A stretch of DNA of 64,000 nt from Chloroflexota bacterium (GTDB taxonomy: Bacteria > Chloroflexota > Dehalococcoidia > Tepidiformales > Tepidiformaceae), in assembly GCA_026702615.1 (NCBI GenBank), contig JAPPBY010000012.1, positions 1-64,000 of the forward strand, written 5' to 3'. Each line of letters opens with the position of its first letter. The first letter of the stretch is position 1. Shown piece by piece: positions 32,026 through 41,565 of the stretch. The notes under the pieces are model-generated. The model did no database searches. It was not told where the DNA came from and saw nothing but the letters and a program-made list of their open reading frames with translations. The translations under genes were made by a program, and so were the position numbers.

Positions 32026-33195
32026 ATGACGCCACCGCTCACCGTTCATGGCGTGCCGGTCATCGACATCGACAGCCACTACACGGAGCCGCCCGACCTG
32101 TGGACCTCACGCGCGCCGGCTTCCTACAAGGAGCGCGTGCCGCGCGTGGTACTCGACGAGGAAGGGCGGAATCGCTGGGTCGTCGACGGGGACGTGGACT
32201 TCGGGCCGATGGGTTTCACCGTGGTGAAGAAGGACGGCGAGAAGGCCTACGGGATGATGAGCCTGACGGACTTCGACGAGATGAGCGACGCGGCGAGCTA
32301 CCCGGAGCCGCGGCTCGACCTGCTCGACCGGCTGGGCATCTCGCAGCAGATCATCTACCCGAACGTGGCGGGGTTCGGGAGCCATCGCTTCATGTCGCTG
32401 GAGGACAGCGAGCTGCGGAACATCTGCTCGCGGGTCTACAACGACGCGATCATCGAGCTGCAGCAGGCGGGGAACGGGCGGCTCTTCCCGCAGGCGCTGA
32501 CACCGTTCTGGGACATAGACGAGTGCGTGCGCGAGATCCGTCGGGTGACGGATGCGGGCATCACGGGCATCACGATGACGGACACGCCGGAGGCGTTCGA
32601 GCTGCCGCACCTGCACGACCCGCACTGGGATCCGCTCTGGTCGACGTGCCAGGAGCTGGGCATTCCCGTGAACTTCCACGTGGGCTCGGGGAACAACCTC
32701 GGCGGCCAGATGATCTGGGACGGGTACGGACCGCAGCGCTTCCTGGCCACGATCAGCGTTTCGCTGTTCATGGTGCAGTGCAAGACGATCATGAACCTGA
32801 TCTTCAGCGGGCTGCTGGATCGCTATCCGAACCTGAACTTCGTCTCCGTGGAGAGCGGCATCGGCTGGATCCCGTTCCTGCTGGAGGCGATGGAGTGGCA
32901 GTACGACGAGACGATCCCGACGGAGCGCGAGGGGCTGAGCCTGCGCCCGAAGGAGTACTTCAAGCGGCAGGTGTACGCGTCGTTCTGGTTCGAGCAGTGG
33001 GGGCCGCTGCACGCGATCGAGGAGCTCGGCGAGGACAACGTGATGTTCGAGACGGACTTCCCGCACCCCACCTGCCTCTACCCGGAGACGCACACGCGCA
33101 TCTCGAAGACGCTGGACCAGCTCGACCCGACCGTACGACGCAAGGTGCTGCACGACACGGCGGCGCGTGTCTACAACCTGCCGGAGATCGGGTAG
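32026..33195 (+). CDS. Amidohydrolase-2 family (ACMSD-like) metal-dependent hydrolase or decarboxylase
   Basis: A TIM-barrel protein of 389 residues. The N-terminal motif IDIDSHYTEPPDLW corresponds to the DxH...E metal motif of the ACMSD-like branch. Later histidines are in VNFHVGSG, and an aspartate is in FETDFPHPT. Family members decarboxylate or hydrolyse aromatic-ring cleavage products. GGAGGATG lies before the ATG. It follows the flavoprotein on the same strand and may be part of the same catabolic function. Confidence 0.88.
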   Translation: MTPPLTVHGVPVIDIDSHYTEPPDLWTSRAPASYKERVPRVVLDEEGRNRWVVDGDVDFGPMGFTVVKKDGEKAYGMMSLTDFDEMSDAASYPEPRLDLLDRLGISQQIIYPNVAGFGSHRFMSLEDSELRNICSRVYNDAIIELQQAGNGRLFPQALTPFWDIDECVREIRRVTDAGITGITMTDTPEAFELPHLHDPHWDPLWSTCQELGIPVNFHVGSGNNLGGQMIWDGYGPQRFLATISVSLFMVQCKTIMNLIFSGLLDRYPNLNFVSVESGIGWIPFLLEAMEWQYDETIPTEREGLSLRPKEYFKRQVYASFWFEQWGPLHAIEELGEDNVMFETDFPHPTCLYPETHTRISKTLDQLDPTVRRKVLHDTAARVYNLPEIG

Positions 33196-33204
33196 GGAGC
33201 GGCG

Positions 33205-36200
33205 CTAGCCGCGGTCAGCGCCGGCGAAGGCCTCGGCGGCCTTCGCCTCCTCCTCGGGCACGCCGTCGATGAGGACGAGCGAGCGCCCGGAATAGGCGGG
33301 CACGCGCGGTCCCGGGAGGACCGTGCCGGTCAGGTTCACCGGGTCAACGGCGCTGACGACGACGCGCTCGCCGGCGGCGGGCTCATTGCGTGTGCGGCGG
33401 AGCTGTTCGACCGCATCGATGAGGGCGTACTGCTCGCCGACGACCCCGGAAACGAAGCGTCCACCGCGGACGTCGCCACGGGCCTCCATGGTGCGGAGTG
33501 CGCGGAGCACCGAGCGCCAGGGGAGGCTGAAGCGCTCGTGCGTGGCGAGGTCGCGGAAGACGACGCCGTAGCGTTCGAGGAGCACGCTGGCGACGAGGGC
33601 GGCGAGCTCCTCCTGGCGGGCAGGGTCGACGGGGGGCGCTTCGACGAGTGACCAGCGGCCGGGAGGGCCGCCGAGGACGAGTCCGAGGCGGTAGCTGGCG
33701 ACAGGGCGGCGGGCAGCGGGGCGGCGGCGTCCGGAGGGTGAGCGCGCGAATATCTTGCGCACGCCTTCGAAGCCGTCGGAGGCGACGAGGCCGGTGGCGA
33801 TGAGCTCGCGCAGGGTGTCCTCGGTCTGGCTCGAGAGCTGGCCGGTCTCGCGGACGAGCTCGTCGAAGAAGAGGGCCCCGCGCTCGCGCAGGAGGCTGAC
33901 GATGGTGGAGGCGGCGCCGGGCGGGGAAGGGATGCCGTCGGGGCGGTCGTAGCGGGCGGCGGCGAGGAGGTCGGGGAAGGCGCGGCGGGCGACGAGGGTG
34001 ACGGGGGTCGCGCGGGTTGCGGGCGCGGGGCGAGAGGGGGCGTCGTCGGGCGGTGGGGGCTTGCGGCCGCTGAGACGGGCCCAGGCAATCTCGCCGGCGA
34101 GGCAAAGCTCGTCGAGCCAGGCGGGGTCGTAGTCGCGGACGCGAGCGCGGAGGAGGTCGTCCTCCCAGGAACCGGCGGGCGCTTCGAAGCCCTGCAGGCG
34201 TTCGAGGGCGCGGCGCAGGCCGGGACGACCGCCGTAGGTGGCGCCGGGGGCGAGCCCCTGCCAGCGGGTGAGGAAACGCATGTAGTCGGCGCGGGAAACC
34301 GGCGCAACGGCCTTGCGTAGCCCCTCGAGCGTGTACCGGTGGATGCGGGCGAGGAGGCGACGGTCGCAGAGCTCGTCCTCGGGGGCATCAGGGGTGAAGC
34401 GGCCACGAACGAGGTAGCCGGCAGCTTCCGCCGCGCGGAGGCCGTGGCCGGCGTCCTGCTCAGCGAGACCGGTGCGACGCACGATGTCGGCGGGCGTGAG
34501 GGGACCGAGGCACTCGGTGTGGCCGCGAACCAGAGCGAGGCGGGCGGCCTCGCGGTCCCCTACCTCCAGCAGTGCATGGGCCGGGACGCTGGGGGAGGGG
34601 ATGTCGGCATCGGGGAAGAGGAGGCGGATGGAGGGGAGGTTCTCGACGGCAAACCAGAAGGTGCATTCGCCCACGGCAAGACTCGCCGCTCGGCCAGCAG
34701 CCTCGAGCTCGACCAGCCACTCGCGCCAGGAAACGGCGTGCTCCGCGGCGAGAACGACGAAGCCAAGGAGGGCGTCGTGCGCTTCCTCGGCATCGCGGGG
34801 CTCGGGCCAGGCTTCCTCGCGGACGCGCGCGATGGCGTCGGGGCTGAGAGCGGCGAGGTCGCGGGCGGAATCGGGGAGGGTCTTGCGGAGGGTCACGGCG
34901 CGGGTGCGGCGCTCCTCGATGGGGGCGTCATCGAGGTAGGTGTAGGGACGGCCGCTCACGATCTCGTGGGCCATGGGGGACGGCTCGACGGTATCGACGG
35001 CGTGGAGACGAACGGCGCCGTCCTCGATACGGGTGAGCACATCCTGCAGGCCGTGCACGTCCATCGCCTCGTAGAGGCAGTCGTCGCGGGTCTGGCGCAT
35101 GAGGGGGTGGTCGGGGAGGGAGAGGGGCTCGTTGAGGTGTTCCTGGCAGCCAACCTGAGCGGGGAAAACGGCGGCCATGAGGTCGTCGCCACGCATGCGC
35201 TGGAGGAAGGGGGGGACACGCTTGCCGTTCCGCTGGCGGGCAATGGCGAGCGCGCGCGAGGCGTTCCACCGCCAGCGGGTAGGGAAGAGGGGGATGTAGA
35301 AAATCGACTTCTCCACGAGCGTGGCGGCGTTGCGGGGATTCACCCAGGAGAAGGCCTCGGCGAGGGGCCAGGAGTGCTGGGGGCCGGCGGAGAGGAGGAT
35401 GGCGTCGTCGTTGGCGGCGGCCTGGAGCTCGAAGTCGAAGGTGGTGCAGAACTGCTTGCGAAGGGCGAGTCCCCAGGCGCGATTGACGCGGGCGCCGAAG
35501 GGGGCATGGACGACGAGCTGCATGCCGCCGGCGTCGTCGAAGAAGCGTTCGAAGACGACGTCCGTATCGGAAGGGACCACGCCGAGACCATCGCGGGTGG
35601 CGCGAACGTAGTCGACCATCTGGCGGGCGCCGTTCTCGGTCAGGCTGCACTCCTCCTGGATGCGAGCGACGAGGGCATCGGGGTCATCAAGGCCGCCGGC
35701 GACCTCGCGGCGGAGGCGACCAGCTTCCTCGGAAAGCTCGATGGTGCGGCCGGGGGCTTCGCCCAGCCAGAAGGGGACGGTGGGCGGTGCGCCGTGGGCG
35801 TCGATGACGCGGACGGTGCTCTGCTCGACGCGCGTGATTCGCCAGGAGGTGGAGCCCAGGAGGAAAATGTCGCCGGCGGCGCTCTCCATGGCGAAGTCCT
35901 CGTTGACCGTGCCGACGGGGATGTCCTCGGGCTCGGCAACGACGCGGTAGTCGCCCATCTCGGGGATGACGCCGCCGTTGTTGAGGGCGGCGAGGCGCGC
36001 TCCGCGGCGTCCGCGGATGATGCCGTTGATGCGGTCGCGGTGGATGAGGGGCACGGCGGAGCCGGGACCGTCGCCGATGCCGGTGGCGAGCATCGTCACG
36101 ATCTCATCGAAGGGTTCGCGCTCGAGATGCGCGAAGGGCGCGGCTTCGCGGACGAGCTCGTAGAGGGCGTCCTCGGACCAGGGTTCGCAGGCGGTCTCGG

Positions 36201-37485
36201 CCACGATCTGCTGGGCGAGGACGTCGAGAGGGGCGGTCAGGGGGTTGATGCGGTCGAGGCGCCCGGCACGGACGGCGCGGACGAGGGCGGAGCACTCCAG
36301 CAGCTCGTCGCGGGTGGTGGGGAAGAGGCGGCCGTGGGGGCGGAGGCCAAGGGCGTGGCCGGAGCGGCCGATGCGCTGGAGGAGGGTCGCGATGCTGCGG
36401 GGCGAGCCGACCTGGCAGACCAGGTCGATGGCGCCGATATCGATGCCAAGCTCAAGGGAGGCGGTGGCGACCAGGGCGCGGAGGTCGCCGGCCTTGAGGC
36501 GCTGCTCGACGTGCAGGCGGCGATCCTTCGCGATGCTGCCGTGGTGGCTGGCGACCGCCTCCTCGCCGAGGCGCTCGGCGAGCTCCTTGGCGGCTCGCTC
36601 GGAGAGCGCGCGGGTGTTGACGAAGATGAGGGTGGTGCGGTGCTCGCGCACAAGTTCCGCGAGCCGGTCGTAGATGTCGGCGAACTGCTCCCTGGGGGGG
36701 ACGGCTTCGAGGTCGCTTGGGGGCGTCTCGACGTGGAGGTCGAGGTCGCGCTGATGGCCGCGGTCGACGATGGAGGCATCGCGGCCAGCGCCGGCGAGGA
36801 AGCTCGCGATCAGTTCGATGGGGCGCTGGGTGGCGGAGAGGCCGATGCGGACGGGCGGGGTCTCGGCGAGATGGTCAAGGCGGGCGAGGGTGAGGGCGAG
36901 GTGGCTGCCGCGACGGTCGCGGGCGAGGGCGTGAATCTCGTCGACGATGACCGTGCGGACACCGCGCAGGTTCTCGCGGCTGCGCTCGGCGGTAACGAGG
37001 AGGAAGAGCGACTCGGGGGTGGTGACGAGGATGTGGGGCGGGCGGCGCACCATGGTCTGACGGGCGGAGGGGGGCGTGTCGCCGGTGCGGACGGCGCTGG
37101 TGATGGGCGGGAGGTCGTAACCCATCTCCTTCGCGAGGGCGCGGATCTCGTCGAGGGGTTCCTCGAGGTTGCGCTGGATGTCGTTGCTGAGGGCCTTGAG
37201 GGGGGAGACGTAGACGATGCGCGTGCCGTCGTCGAGATCGCCCGACTCGGCTTCGCGGATGAGTTGGTCGATGCCGACGAGAAAGGCGGCGAGCGTTTTG
37301 CCGGAGCCGGTGGGGGCGGCGATGAGGGTCGTCTCGCCGGCGTGGATGCGGGGCCACCCCTCCGACTGGGCGTCGGTGGGATGTCGGAAGCGGCGCTCGA
37401 ACCAGGCGCGCACCACGGGGTGGAAGGCCGCGAGGGAGTCGCCGGCGGGTGGAGGTGGGGCAGCTGCGGGGTCGCGCTCGAACAT
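33205..37485 (-). CDS. lhr: Lhr-type ATP-dependent helicase
   Basis: A large superfamily 2 helicase of about 1426 residues, the size of full-length bacterial Lhr, which unwinds DNA or RNA:DNA in repair. Visible motifs are Walker A APTGSGKTLAAF, the DEIH box (VIVDEIHALARD), GLSATQRP, FVNTRALSE and the motif V-VI region ATASLELGIDIGAID...LLQRIGRSGH. The long C-terminal half (about residues 650-1400) is the Lhr-specific core and tail. The start at 37485 begins the conserved FERD region; an in-frame start at 37548 is possible. The plus strand carries a very long antisense frame that is only GC-driven. Confidence 0.95.
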   Translation of the reverse strand: MFERDPAAAPPPPAGDSLAAFHPVVRAWFERRFRHPTDAQSEGWPRIHAGETTLIAAPTGSGKTLAAFLVGIDQLIREAESGDLDDGTRIVYVSPLKALSNDIQRNLEEPLDEIRALAKEMGYDLPPITSAVRTGDTPPSARQTMVRRPPHILVTTPESLFLLVTAERSRENLRGVRTVIVDEIHALARDRRGSHLALTLARLDHLAETPPVRIGLSATQRPIELIASFLAGAGRDASIVDRGHQRDLDLHVETPPSDLEAVPPREQFADIYDRLAELVREHRTTLIFVNTRALSERAAKELAERLGEEAVASHHGSIAKDRRLHVEQRLKAGDLRALVATASLELGIDIGAIDLVCQVGSPRSIATLLQRIGRSGHALGLRPHGRLFPTTRDELLECSALVRAVRAGRLDRINPLTAPLDVLAQQIVAETACEPWSEDALYELVREAAPFAHLEREPFDEIVTMLATGIGDGPGSAVPLIHRDRINGIIRGRRGARLAALNNGGVIPEMGDYRVVAEPEDIPVGTVNEDFAMESAAGDIFLLGSTSWRITRVEQSTVRVIDAHGAPPTVPFWLGEAPGRTIELSEEAGRLRREVAGGLDDPDALVARIQEECSLTENGARQMVDYVRATRDGLGVVPSDTDVVFERFFDDAGGMQLVVHAPFGARVNRAWGLALRKQFCTTFDFELQAAANDDAILLSAGPQHSWPLAEAFSWVNPRNAATLVEKSIFYIPLFPTRWRWNASRALAIARQRNGKRVPPFLQRMRGDDLMAAVFPAQVGCQEHLNEPLSLPDHPLMRQTRDDCLYEAMDVHGLQDVLTRIEDGAVRLHAVDTVEPSPMAHEIVSGRPYTYLDDAPIEERRTRAVTLRKTLPDSARDLAALSPDAIARVREEAWPEPRDAEEAHDALLGFVVLAAEHAVSWREWLVELEAAGRAASLAVGECTFWFAVENLPSIRLLFPDADIPSPSVPAHALLEVGDREAARLALVRGHTECLGPLTPADIVRRTGLAEQDAGHGLRAAEAAGYLVRGRFTPDAPEDELCDRRLLARIHRYTLEGLRKAVAPVSRADYMRFLTRWQGLAPGATYGGRPGLRRALERLQGFEAPAGSWEDDLLRARVRDYDPAWLDELCLAGEIAWARLSGRKPPPPDDAPSRPAPATRATPVTLVARRAFPDLLAAARYDRPDGIPSPPGAASTIVSLLRERGALFFDELVRETGQLSSQTEDTLRELIATGLVASDGFEGVRKIFARSPSGRRRPAARRPVASYRLGLVLGGPPGRWSLVEAPPVDPARQEELAALVASVLLERYGVVFRDLATHERFSLPWRSVLRALRTMEARGDVRGGRFVSGVVGEQYALIDAVEQLRRTRNEPAAGERVVVSAVDPVNLTGTVLPGPRVPAYSGRSLVLIDGVPEEEAKAAEAFAGADRG

Positions 37486-37529
37486 CCGTGCGGGTGATGG
37501 TAGCGGAACGGGGCGCTTCCCGCTCGCCA

Positions 37530-37562
37530 AAAGCACCGGCGCCCCCACGAAGGGGGCGCCGG
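37530..37562 (-). terminator. Intrinsic terminator of the Pro/Glu-rich protein gene
   Basis: On the minus strand an 11-bp perfect GC stem (CCGGCGCCCCC with its complement) closes around a TTCGT loop. It is followed by TGCTTTT. It lies 24 nt downstream of the stop of 37587-38162 and before the helicase gene. Confidence 0.8.
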
Positions 37563-37586
37563 GATGCGGGGCGAGAGGAGTTTCGA

Positions 37587-38162
37587 CTAGCGACGCCTGT
37601 AGGCGACGGCCAACAGAGCTCCAATGACCAGGACGACGGCGAGGAAGAGCGAGACCGTGATCTGCTGCTCCAGGAGGCCGGCTCCTGTGTCGGGTTCTCC
37701 GACTGGCCCGCTCGGTTCTTCCGACTCAACGGGCTCGGCCGGCTCTTCGGGCTCTTCGGGCTCCGCCGGCTCAGCGGGTTCCTCGGGCTCGGGTGGCTCG
37801 TCCGGCTCGTCGGGCTCGCTCGGCTCGTCAGGCTCAGGAGGCTCGTCCGACTCGGACGCTTCCCCGGGCTCGGGTGGCTCTTCAGCCTCCCCGGGCTCCG
37901 GAGGCTCGTCGCCCTGGTTGTCAGGCCTGGGCGTGTTTTCGTCACCCACGGTGATCCGCTCCAGGGCGGAGAGCTTCTCGCCCCCGCTCCAGTCGGAGTC
38001 GCCGGCAACGACGTCGACGCTCGCGCCAACGGAGCCGTCAAGGGCAGTCTCGACCTGTCGGGCCGAGGCGAGAGACGGGGGACGCGCCAGGGTCGTGGCA
38101 AGCAGAGCCACAGTCGCAACAAGAAGGAGTGCGGCGCCGGGGCCAAGTCGAATCAACTGCAT
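37587..38162 (-). CDS. Pro/Glu-rich secreted protein with C-terminal DTGAG-type anchor
   Basis: No family was recognised. The N-terminus has a signal sequence (GAALLLVATVALLATTLA). After a short globular part comes about 75 residues of Pro-Glu-rich repeats (units like EPDEPSEPDEPDEPPEPEEP), an extended wall-spanning stalk. The end has GEPDTGAG, a hydrophobic helix (VSLFLAVVLVIGALLAVAY) and RRR, the layout of a sorting or anchoring signal. A strong terminator follows. The repeat is coded by similar GGCTCG-rich units, so its length may vary between strains. Confidence 0.75.
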   Translation of the reverse strand: MQLIRLGPGAALLLVATVALLATTLARPPSLASARQVETALDGSVGASVDVVAGDSDWSGGEKLSALERITVGDENTPRPDNQGDEPPEPGEAEEPPEPGEASESDEPPEPDEPSEPDEPDEPPEPEEPAEPAEPEEPEEPAEPVESEEPSGPVGEPDTGAGLLEQQITVSLFLAVVLVIGALLAVAYRRR

Positions 38163-38563
38163 AGGGCTTTCCCCTTGTCTCTAGAGATGTGCGTGCCATT
38201 GGGTTGAGGAACTCGCGCGCATGAGGGAGCAGTCTCCAGGCGCGAAGCACCTACCGGACGGGCGCCGGGAGGCGCCGCCTCGGTCAGGGCACTGGTCGTA
38301 AGGGACAGTGGTGTCGGAGGGGGAGCGAAAGACGATCTCGGGGCTGCTGACCCCAAGTCGGAAGGCAAGGCCCGAATCAGCCTCGTGCCTACGGCCAAGC
38401 TCGTGGAACAAGTCATGGGCCGCTCTCCCACGCGACCCCGCCAGCGGAAATGTTAAGGGATGAACTTCCTTAACGCTAGTGTGCTTATTCGGATAAACAG
38501 AAAGTCAGCAACGGACAGGCTCGTGGGGAGTGCCAGGCTGAGCGAACCGGAGAGATCACAGGG
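38163..38563. other. Intergenic region without a supported gene
   Basis: About 400 bp between two minus-strand genes. Frames here are short, overlapping and without family resemblance. Part of it (38440-38520) is visibly AT-richer and contains the inverted repeat at 38452-38474. It probably holds the promoter of the Pro/Glu-rich protein gene; no clear -35/-10 pair was found. Confidence 0.5.
38452..38474. repeat. Inverted repeat GTTAAGG-N9-CCTTAAC
   Basis: Two perfect 7-bp arms are separated by 9 bp in an AT-rich patch of an otherwise GC-rich genome. The size and symmetry suit a dimeric transcription-factor operator. No U-run follows, so a terminator is less likely. Confidence 0.5.
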
Positions 38564-39424
38564 CTAGGCTGAGGGTTCCTCGAAGAGCTGGAAGAGCACG
38601 CCGTTGGTGTCTCGCGGGGAGAGGAAGATGTTGCGCTTCCAGCGGTCGCCGCCCACGCCGCCGGGGGTCTCGATGCCCTCGGCAGCGAGGGCGTCGAGGG
38701 CATCGTCGATGGACTCGACCTCGCAGGAGACGTGGTGCAGGCCCTTCCCCCGATTCGCGAGGAAGTCCTGGAGGAAGCCCTCATCGCCAAGCGGCTCGAG
38801 GATCTCGAACTTGAGCTCCGTGTTGGGGATGCGCATCAGGCAGCCCTTGTAGCCCTGGTCGGCAACTTCCCAGCGGCTCTCGACCTCCATGCCGAAGACA
38901 CGCTCCTGCCAGGCGGCCTGCGCCTCAAGGTCCGGAGAGGCCAGGGTCACGTGGTCGAGGCGGCGGAAGCCGAGAGCGCCGGCTACGCCTTTCGTGCCGT
39001 TCACGGGGTTGTCGCTCTTGGGCTGGTAGAGCTGCCAGAGGACGCCGCCGCTGTCGCGGGGATGGATGTAGGCCATCCACCACATGGTGTCCTGGCTGAT
39101 GCCCCCGAACGGAGTCACGCCCAGGCGTTCGAGCTCGGCGACGGCCTCCTCGATGTCGGGAACCTGGACGGTGAGGTGATGGAGGCCGGGGCCGCGCTGG
39201 TCGAGGAAACGCTGGACGAAGCTCTCGGGGCCTTCGGGCTGGAGGAGCTCCCACTCAATCTGCGTATTGCGAATGCGGGTGACGCAGCCCTCGAAGGGCG
39301 TGCCCGGATGGGCGTTGAACTGGCGCAGGAAGCGAAAGCCGAAGAGCCGCTCGAAGCGGTCGCGCTGCTCGCGCCAATCGTGGGCAGCCATGCTGATGTG
39401 GTCGAAGCGGGTGAGGGTGAGCAC
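38564..39424 (-). CDS. Two-domain VOC (glyoxalase/extradiol dioxygenase-fold) protein
   Basis: A 286-residue protein with two vicinal-oxygen-chelate modules. The first begins LTRFDHISMAAHDW and ends DIEEAVAELERLGV; the second begins FRRLDHVTLASPDLEAQ and ends ESIDDALDALAAEG. Both histidines (DHIS, DHVT) and later HHLTVQ/HHVSCE fit metal binding as in methylmalonyl-CoA epimerase, glyoxalase I or ring-cleavage dioxygenases. The GTG at 39424 is chosen because it starts the first module; upstream sequence is non-conserved. The exact reaction is not determined. Confidence 0.85.
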   Translation of the reverse strand: MLTLTRFDHISMAAHDWREQRDRFERLFGFRFLRQFNAHPGTPFEGCVTRIRNTQIEWELLQPEGPESFVQRFLDQRGPGLHHLTVQVPDIEEAVAELERLGVTPFGGISQDTMWWMAYIHPRDSGGVLWQLYQPKSDNPVNGTKGVAGALGFRRLDHVTLASPDLEAQAAWQERVFGMEVESRWEVADQGYKGCLMRIPNTELKFEILEPLGDEGFLQDFLANRGKGLHHVSCEVESIDDALDALAAEGIETPGGVGGDRWKRNIFLSPRDTNGVLFQLFEEPSA

Positions 39425-39486
39425 AGGGCCCCCGGGGAGAGGAGTGTGGGGCGGTATGGTAGGAAGGCAGGAGCCGCCCGGCAACG

Positions 39487-40392
39487 ATGGGAGCGAAGAG
39501 CGCGACGATCGTGGCGAACCCCCGCGCTCGCGGGATGCGCCGCTTCGACACCGAGGAGGCCCTGCGCCGGCTCGATGAGCGCGGCTACGAGGCGCGTCTC
39601 GAGCTGCCCGACTCGCCGGCAGGGACCGCGGAGGCCGCCGGCCGCGGGGCGGAACGCGGGGACGCCTTCGTGTTCGTGCTGGGCGGCGACGGGACGCTGC
39701 GGCTGGCGGCGGGGGCGATGGCGGGATCGGAGTCGGCGCTGGCGGTGCTGCCGGGGGGCACGGCCAACGTCTGGGCCAAAGAGGCGGGGATTCCCCGGAA
39801 CCTGATGCGGGCGCTCGACGCCCACCTCGACGGGCAACAGGTAGCCATGGACCTGGGACGGGCGAACGACGAGCCGTTTCTCCTGATGGCAGGCATCGGC
39901 TGGGACGCGGAGATCGCGGCAACGGTGACCCCCGCGCTCAAACGCAAGCTGGGCGTGCTCGCCTACGTCCTGCACGGCATTCCCATGTTGCCCAGGCTGC
40001 GGACAACCGACGTAGCGTGGTCGGCGGAGTGGGAGTCGGCGGAAGAGCGAGCAGGCCTGATCGTGGTCAGCAACACGCGGCTCTACGGCGGGTTCCTCAT
40101 GTTCTCGATGGGGGCGAGCGCCCGGGACGGGCAGCTGGACGCGTGCATCTTCACCCCCCGGACCGCGGCGGATGCGCTTCGCCAGGCGCTCCGCGTGGTG
40201 GTGCGGCGTCACTCAGGCGTCGAAGGCGTGCGCGAGCTGCGAACGCCAGGGTTCGACGTGACGACTCCGGGGCTGCCGGTGCAGCTGGATGGGGACGTTG
40301 TGGGCGAGACGCCAGTGACGCTCACAGTCGAGCGGGGAGCGATCAGGATGAGCGTGCCCGCGGGACCGCTGACGCCGGTGCTCTGGGAGTAG
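39487..40392 (+). CDS. Diacylglycerol kinase-like lipid kinase
   Basis: A member of the DAGK/YegS/sphingosine-kinase family, phosphorylating a lipid alcohol at the membrane. The ATP motif GGDGTLRLAA and PGGTANVWAKEAGIP are typical, as are the later GIGWDAEIAA and LPVQLDGDVVGETPV. The 301-residue length is standard. A TATGGT box (39455-39460) lies 26 nt before the start. It is divergent from the VOC protein and convergent with recF (6-bp gap). Confidence 0.92.
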   Translation: MGAKSATIVANPRARGMRRFDTEEALRRLDERGYEARLELPDSPAGTAEAAGRGAERGDAFVFVLGGDGTLRLAAGAMAGSESALAVLPGGTANVWAKEAGIPRNLMRALDAHLDGQQVAMDLGRANDEPFLLMAGIGWDAEIAATVTPALKRKLGVLAYVLHGIPMLPRLRTTDVAWSAEWESAEERAGLIVVSNTRLYGGFLMFSMGASARDGQLDACIFTPRTAADALRQALRVVVRRHSGVEGVRELRTPGFDVTTPGLPVQLDGDVVGETPVTLTVERGAIRMSVPAGPLTPVLWE

Positions 40393-40398
40393 GGGCGG

Positions 40399-41565
40399 CT
40401 ACTCGCCCTCGAAGCGTCCTATGCTGCCGCCCGCCACGACAAAGCGGCCGGCGGCGCTGGTGAGGACATCGCGGACGCGATCGGGGTCGGCGGTGGTGAC
40501 GATGACCTGCTGGAAGATCTCGAAGGAATCGAGCACGCCGCGGCGGCGCTGCTCGTCAAGCTCGCTGAGGACATCGTCGAGGAGGACAACGGGCTCGTCG
40601 CCGAGGCAGGTCTGAAGGTAGGCGGCTTCGGCGAAGCGCAGGGAGAGGGCCGCGGTTCGGAGCTGGGCGCGCGAGGCGAAGGAGGCAGCGGAGAAGCCCT
40701 CGATCAGCACCTCGACATCATCCCGATGGGGACCGAAGAGCGTGACACCGGCGCCGATCTCGCGGGGGCGGCCATCGCCCAGGGTCTGCAGCATGCGGCT
40801 AGTCCATTCGGCCTCGTCGATGGGGAGGTCGTCCTCGACGGCTTCGCCGAGGGCGGGCTTGTACGTGAGGTCGATCGTCTCGGAGTCGTCGCTGAGGCGG
40901 GCCATCTGCTCGCGGGCGTACGGCACGAGCAGGCCGAGGGCATCGGCGCGGCCCTTCATGATGATGCCGCCGGCGTGGGCAAGCTCCTGATTCCAGAAGC
41001 CGAGCTCGGTGGGGGACGCTTCGCGGGCCTGGATGCGCTTGAGCAGCCCGTTCCGCTGCTGGAGGACGCGCTGGTAACGCTGCATGGCGCGCAGGTACCC
41101 GCGATCCACCTGGGAGGCCATCATGTCGAGGTAGCGGCGGCGGAGGATGGGCGGTCCGGCGACGACTTCGATATCGAGCGTGGTGAAGAGGACGGCAGCC
41201 AGCTCGCCGACGGCATCGGAGGTGCGCTTGGCGAGGCCGTTCACGCGGACGCGCTTCCCGGCACGCTGACCCTCGCCGCTGCGGCCGACGACGGCGACTT
41301 CGAGATTGAGGCGACCGGCGGCTCGCTGAACCTCGGTCTGGAGGCGGGCGACGGGGAACTCGGAGTCGAGCACATCGCGGCGGACAAGGTCGGAATCGCT
41401 GCTCGCGCGGCTCGAGCGGAGGGTGGAGAGGAGGTAGATGGCCTCGAGCAGGTTGCTCTTACCCTGGGCGTTCTCGCCAACGAAGAGGTTGAGGCCGCGG
41501 TCGAGCGACAGCTCGACCTGTGCGTAGTTCCGGAAGTTGGCGAGGTTGAGATCGGTGATGTACAC
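40399..41565 (-). CDS. recF: DNA replication and repair protein RecF
   Basis: An SMC-like ATPase that helps load RecA at gaps. Visible features are the N-terminus YITDLNLANFRNYAQ, Walker A GENAQGKSNLLEAI and the C-terminal Walker B VVLLDDVLSELDEQRR. The GTG at 41565 aligns with the usual RecF start; a longer frame extends to 41607. At about 388 residues it is normal. It is divergent from dnaN, whereas in most bacteria the order is dnaA-dnaN-recF on one strand. A minus-strand TATACT (41607-41612) may be its -10. Confidence 0.95.
   Translation of the reverse strand: MYITDLNLANFRNYAQVELSLDRGLNLFVGENAQGKSNLLEAIYLLSTLRSSRASSDSDLVRRDVLDSEFPVARLQTEVQRAAGRLNLEVAVVGRSGEGQRAGKRVRVNGLAKRTSDAVGELAAVLFTTLDIEVVAGPPILRRRYLDMMASQVDRGYLRAMQRYQRVLQQRNGLLKRIQAREASPTELGFWNQELAHAGGIIMKGRADALGLLVPYAREQMARLSDDSETIDLTYKPALGEAVEDDLPIDEAEWTSRMLQTLGDGRPREIGAGVTLFGPHRDDVEVLIEGFSAASFASRAQLRTAALSLRFAEAAYLQTCLGDEPVVLLDDVLSELDEQRRRGVLDSFEIFQQVIVTTADPDRVRDVLTSAAGRFVVAGGSIGRFEGE

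Noticed and set aside
34339-37497. Long plus-strand open frame opposite lhr (over 1000 codons)
   Set aside because: It is antisense to a well-supported helicase, is Gly/Ala/Glu-rich and matches no family; GC-rich third positions produce such frames.
38153-38431. Possible small minus-strand gene in the gap at 38.2-38.5 kb
   Set aside because: Two overlapping frames of similar length, no ribosome binding site and no resemblance; left as intergenic.
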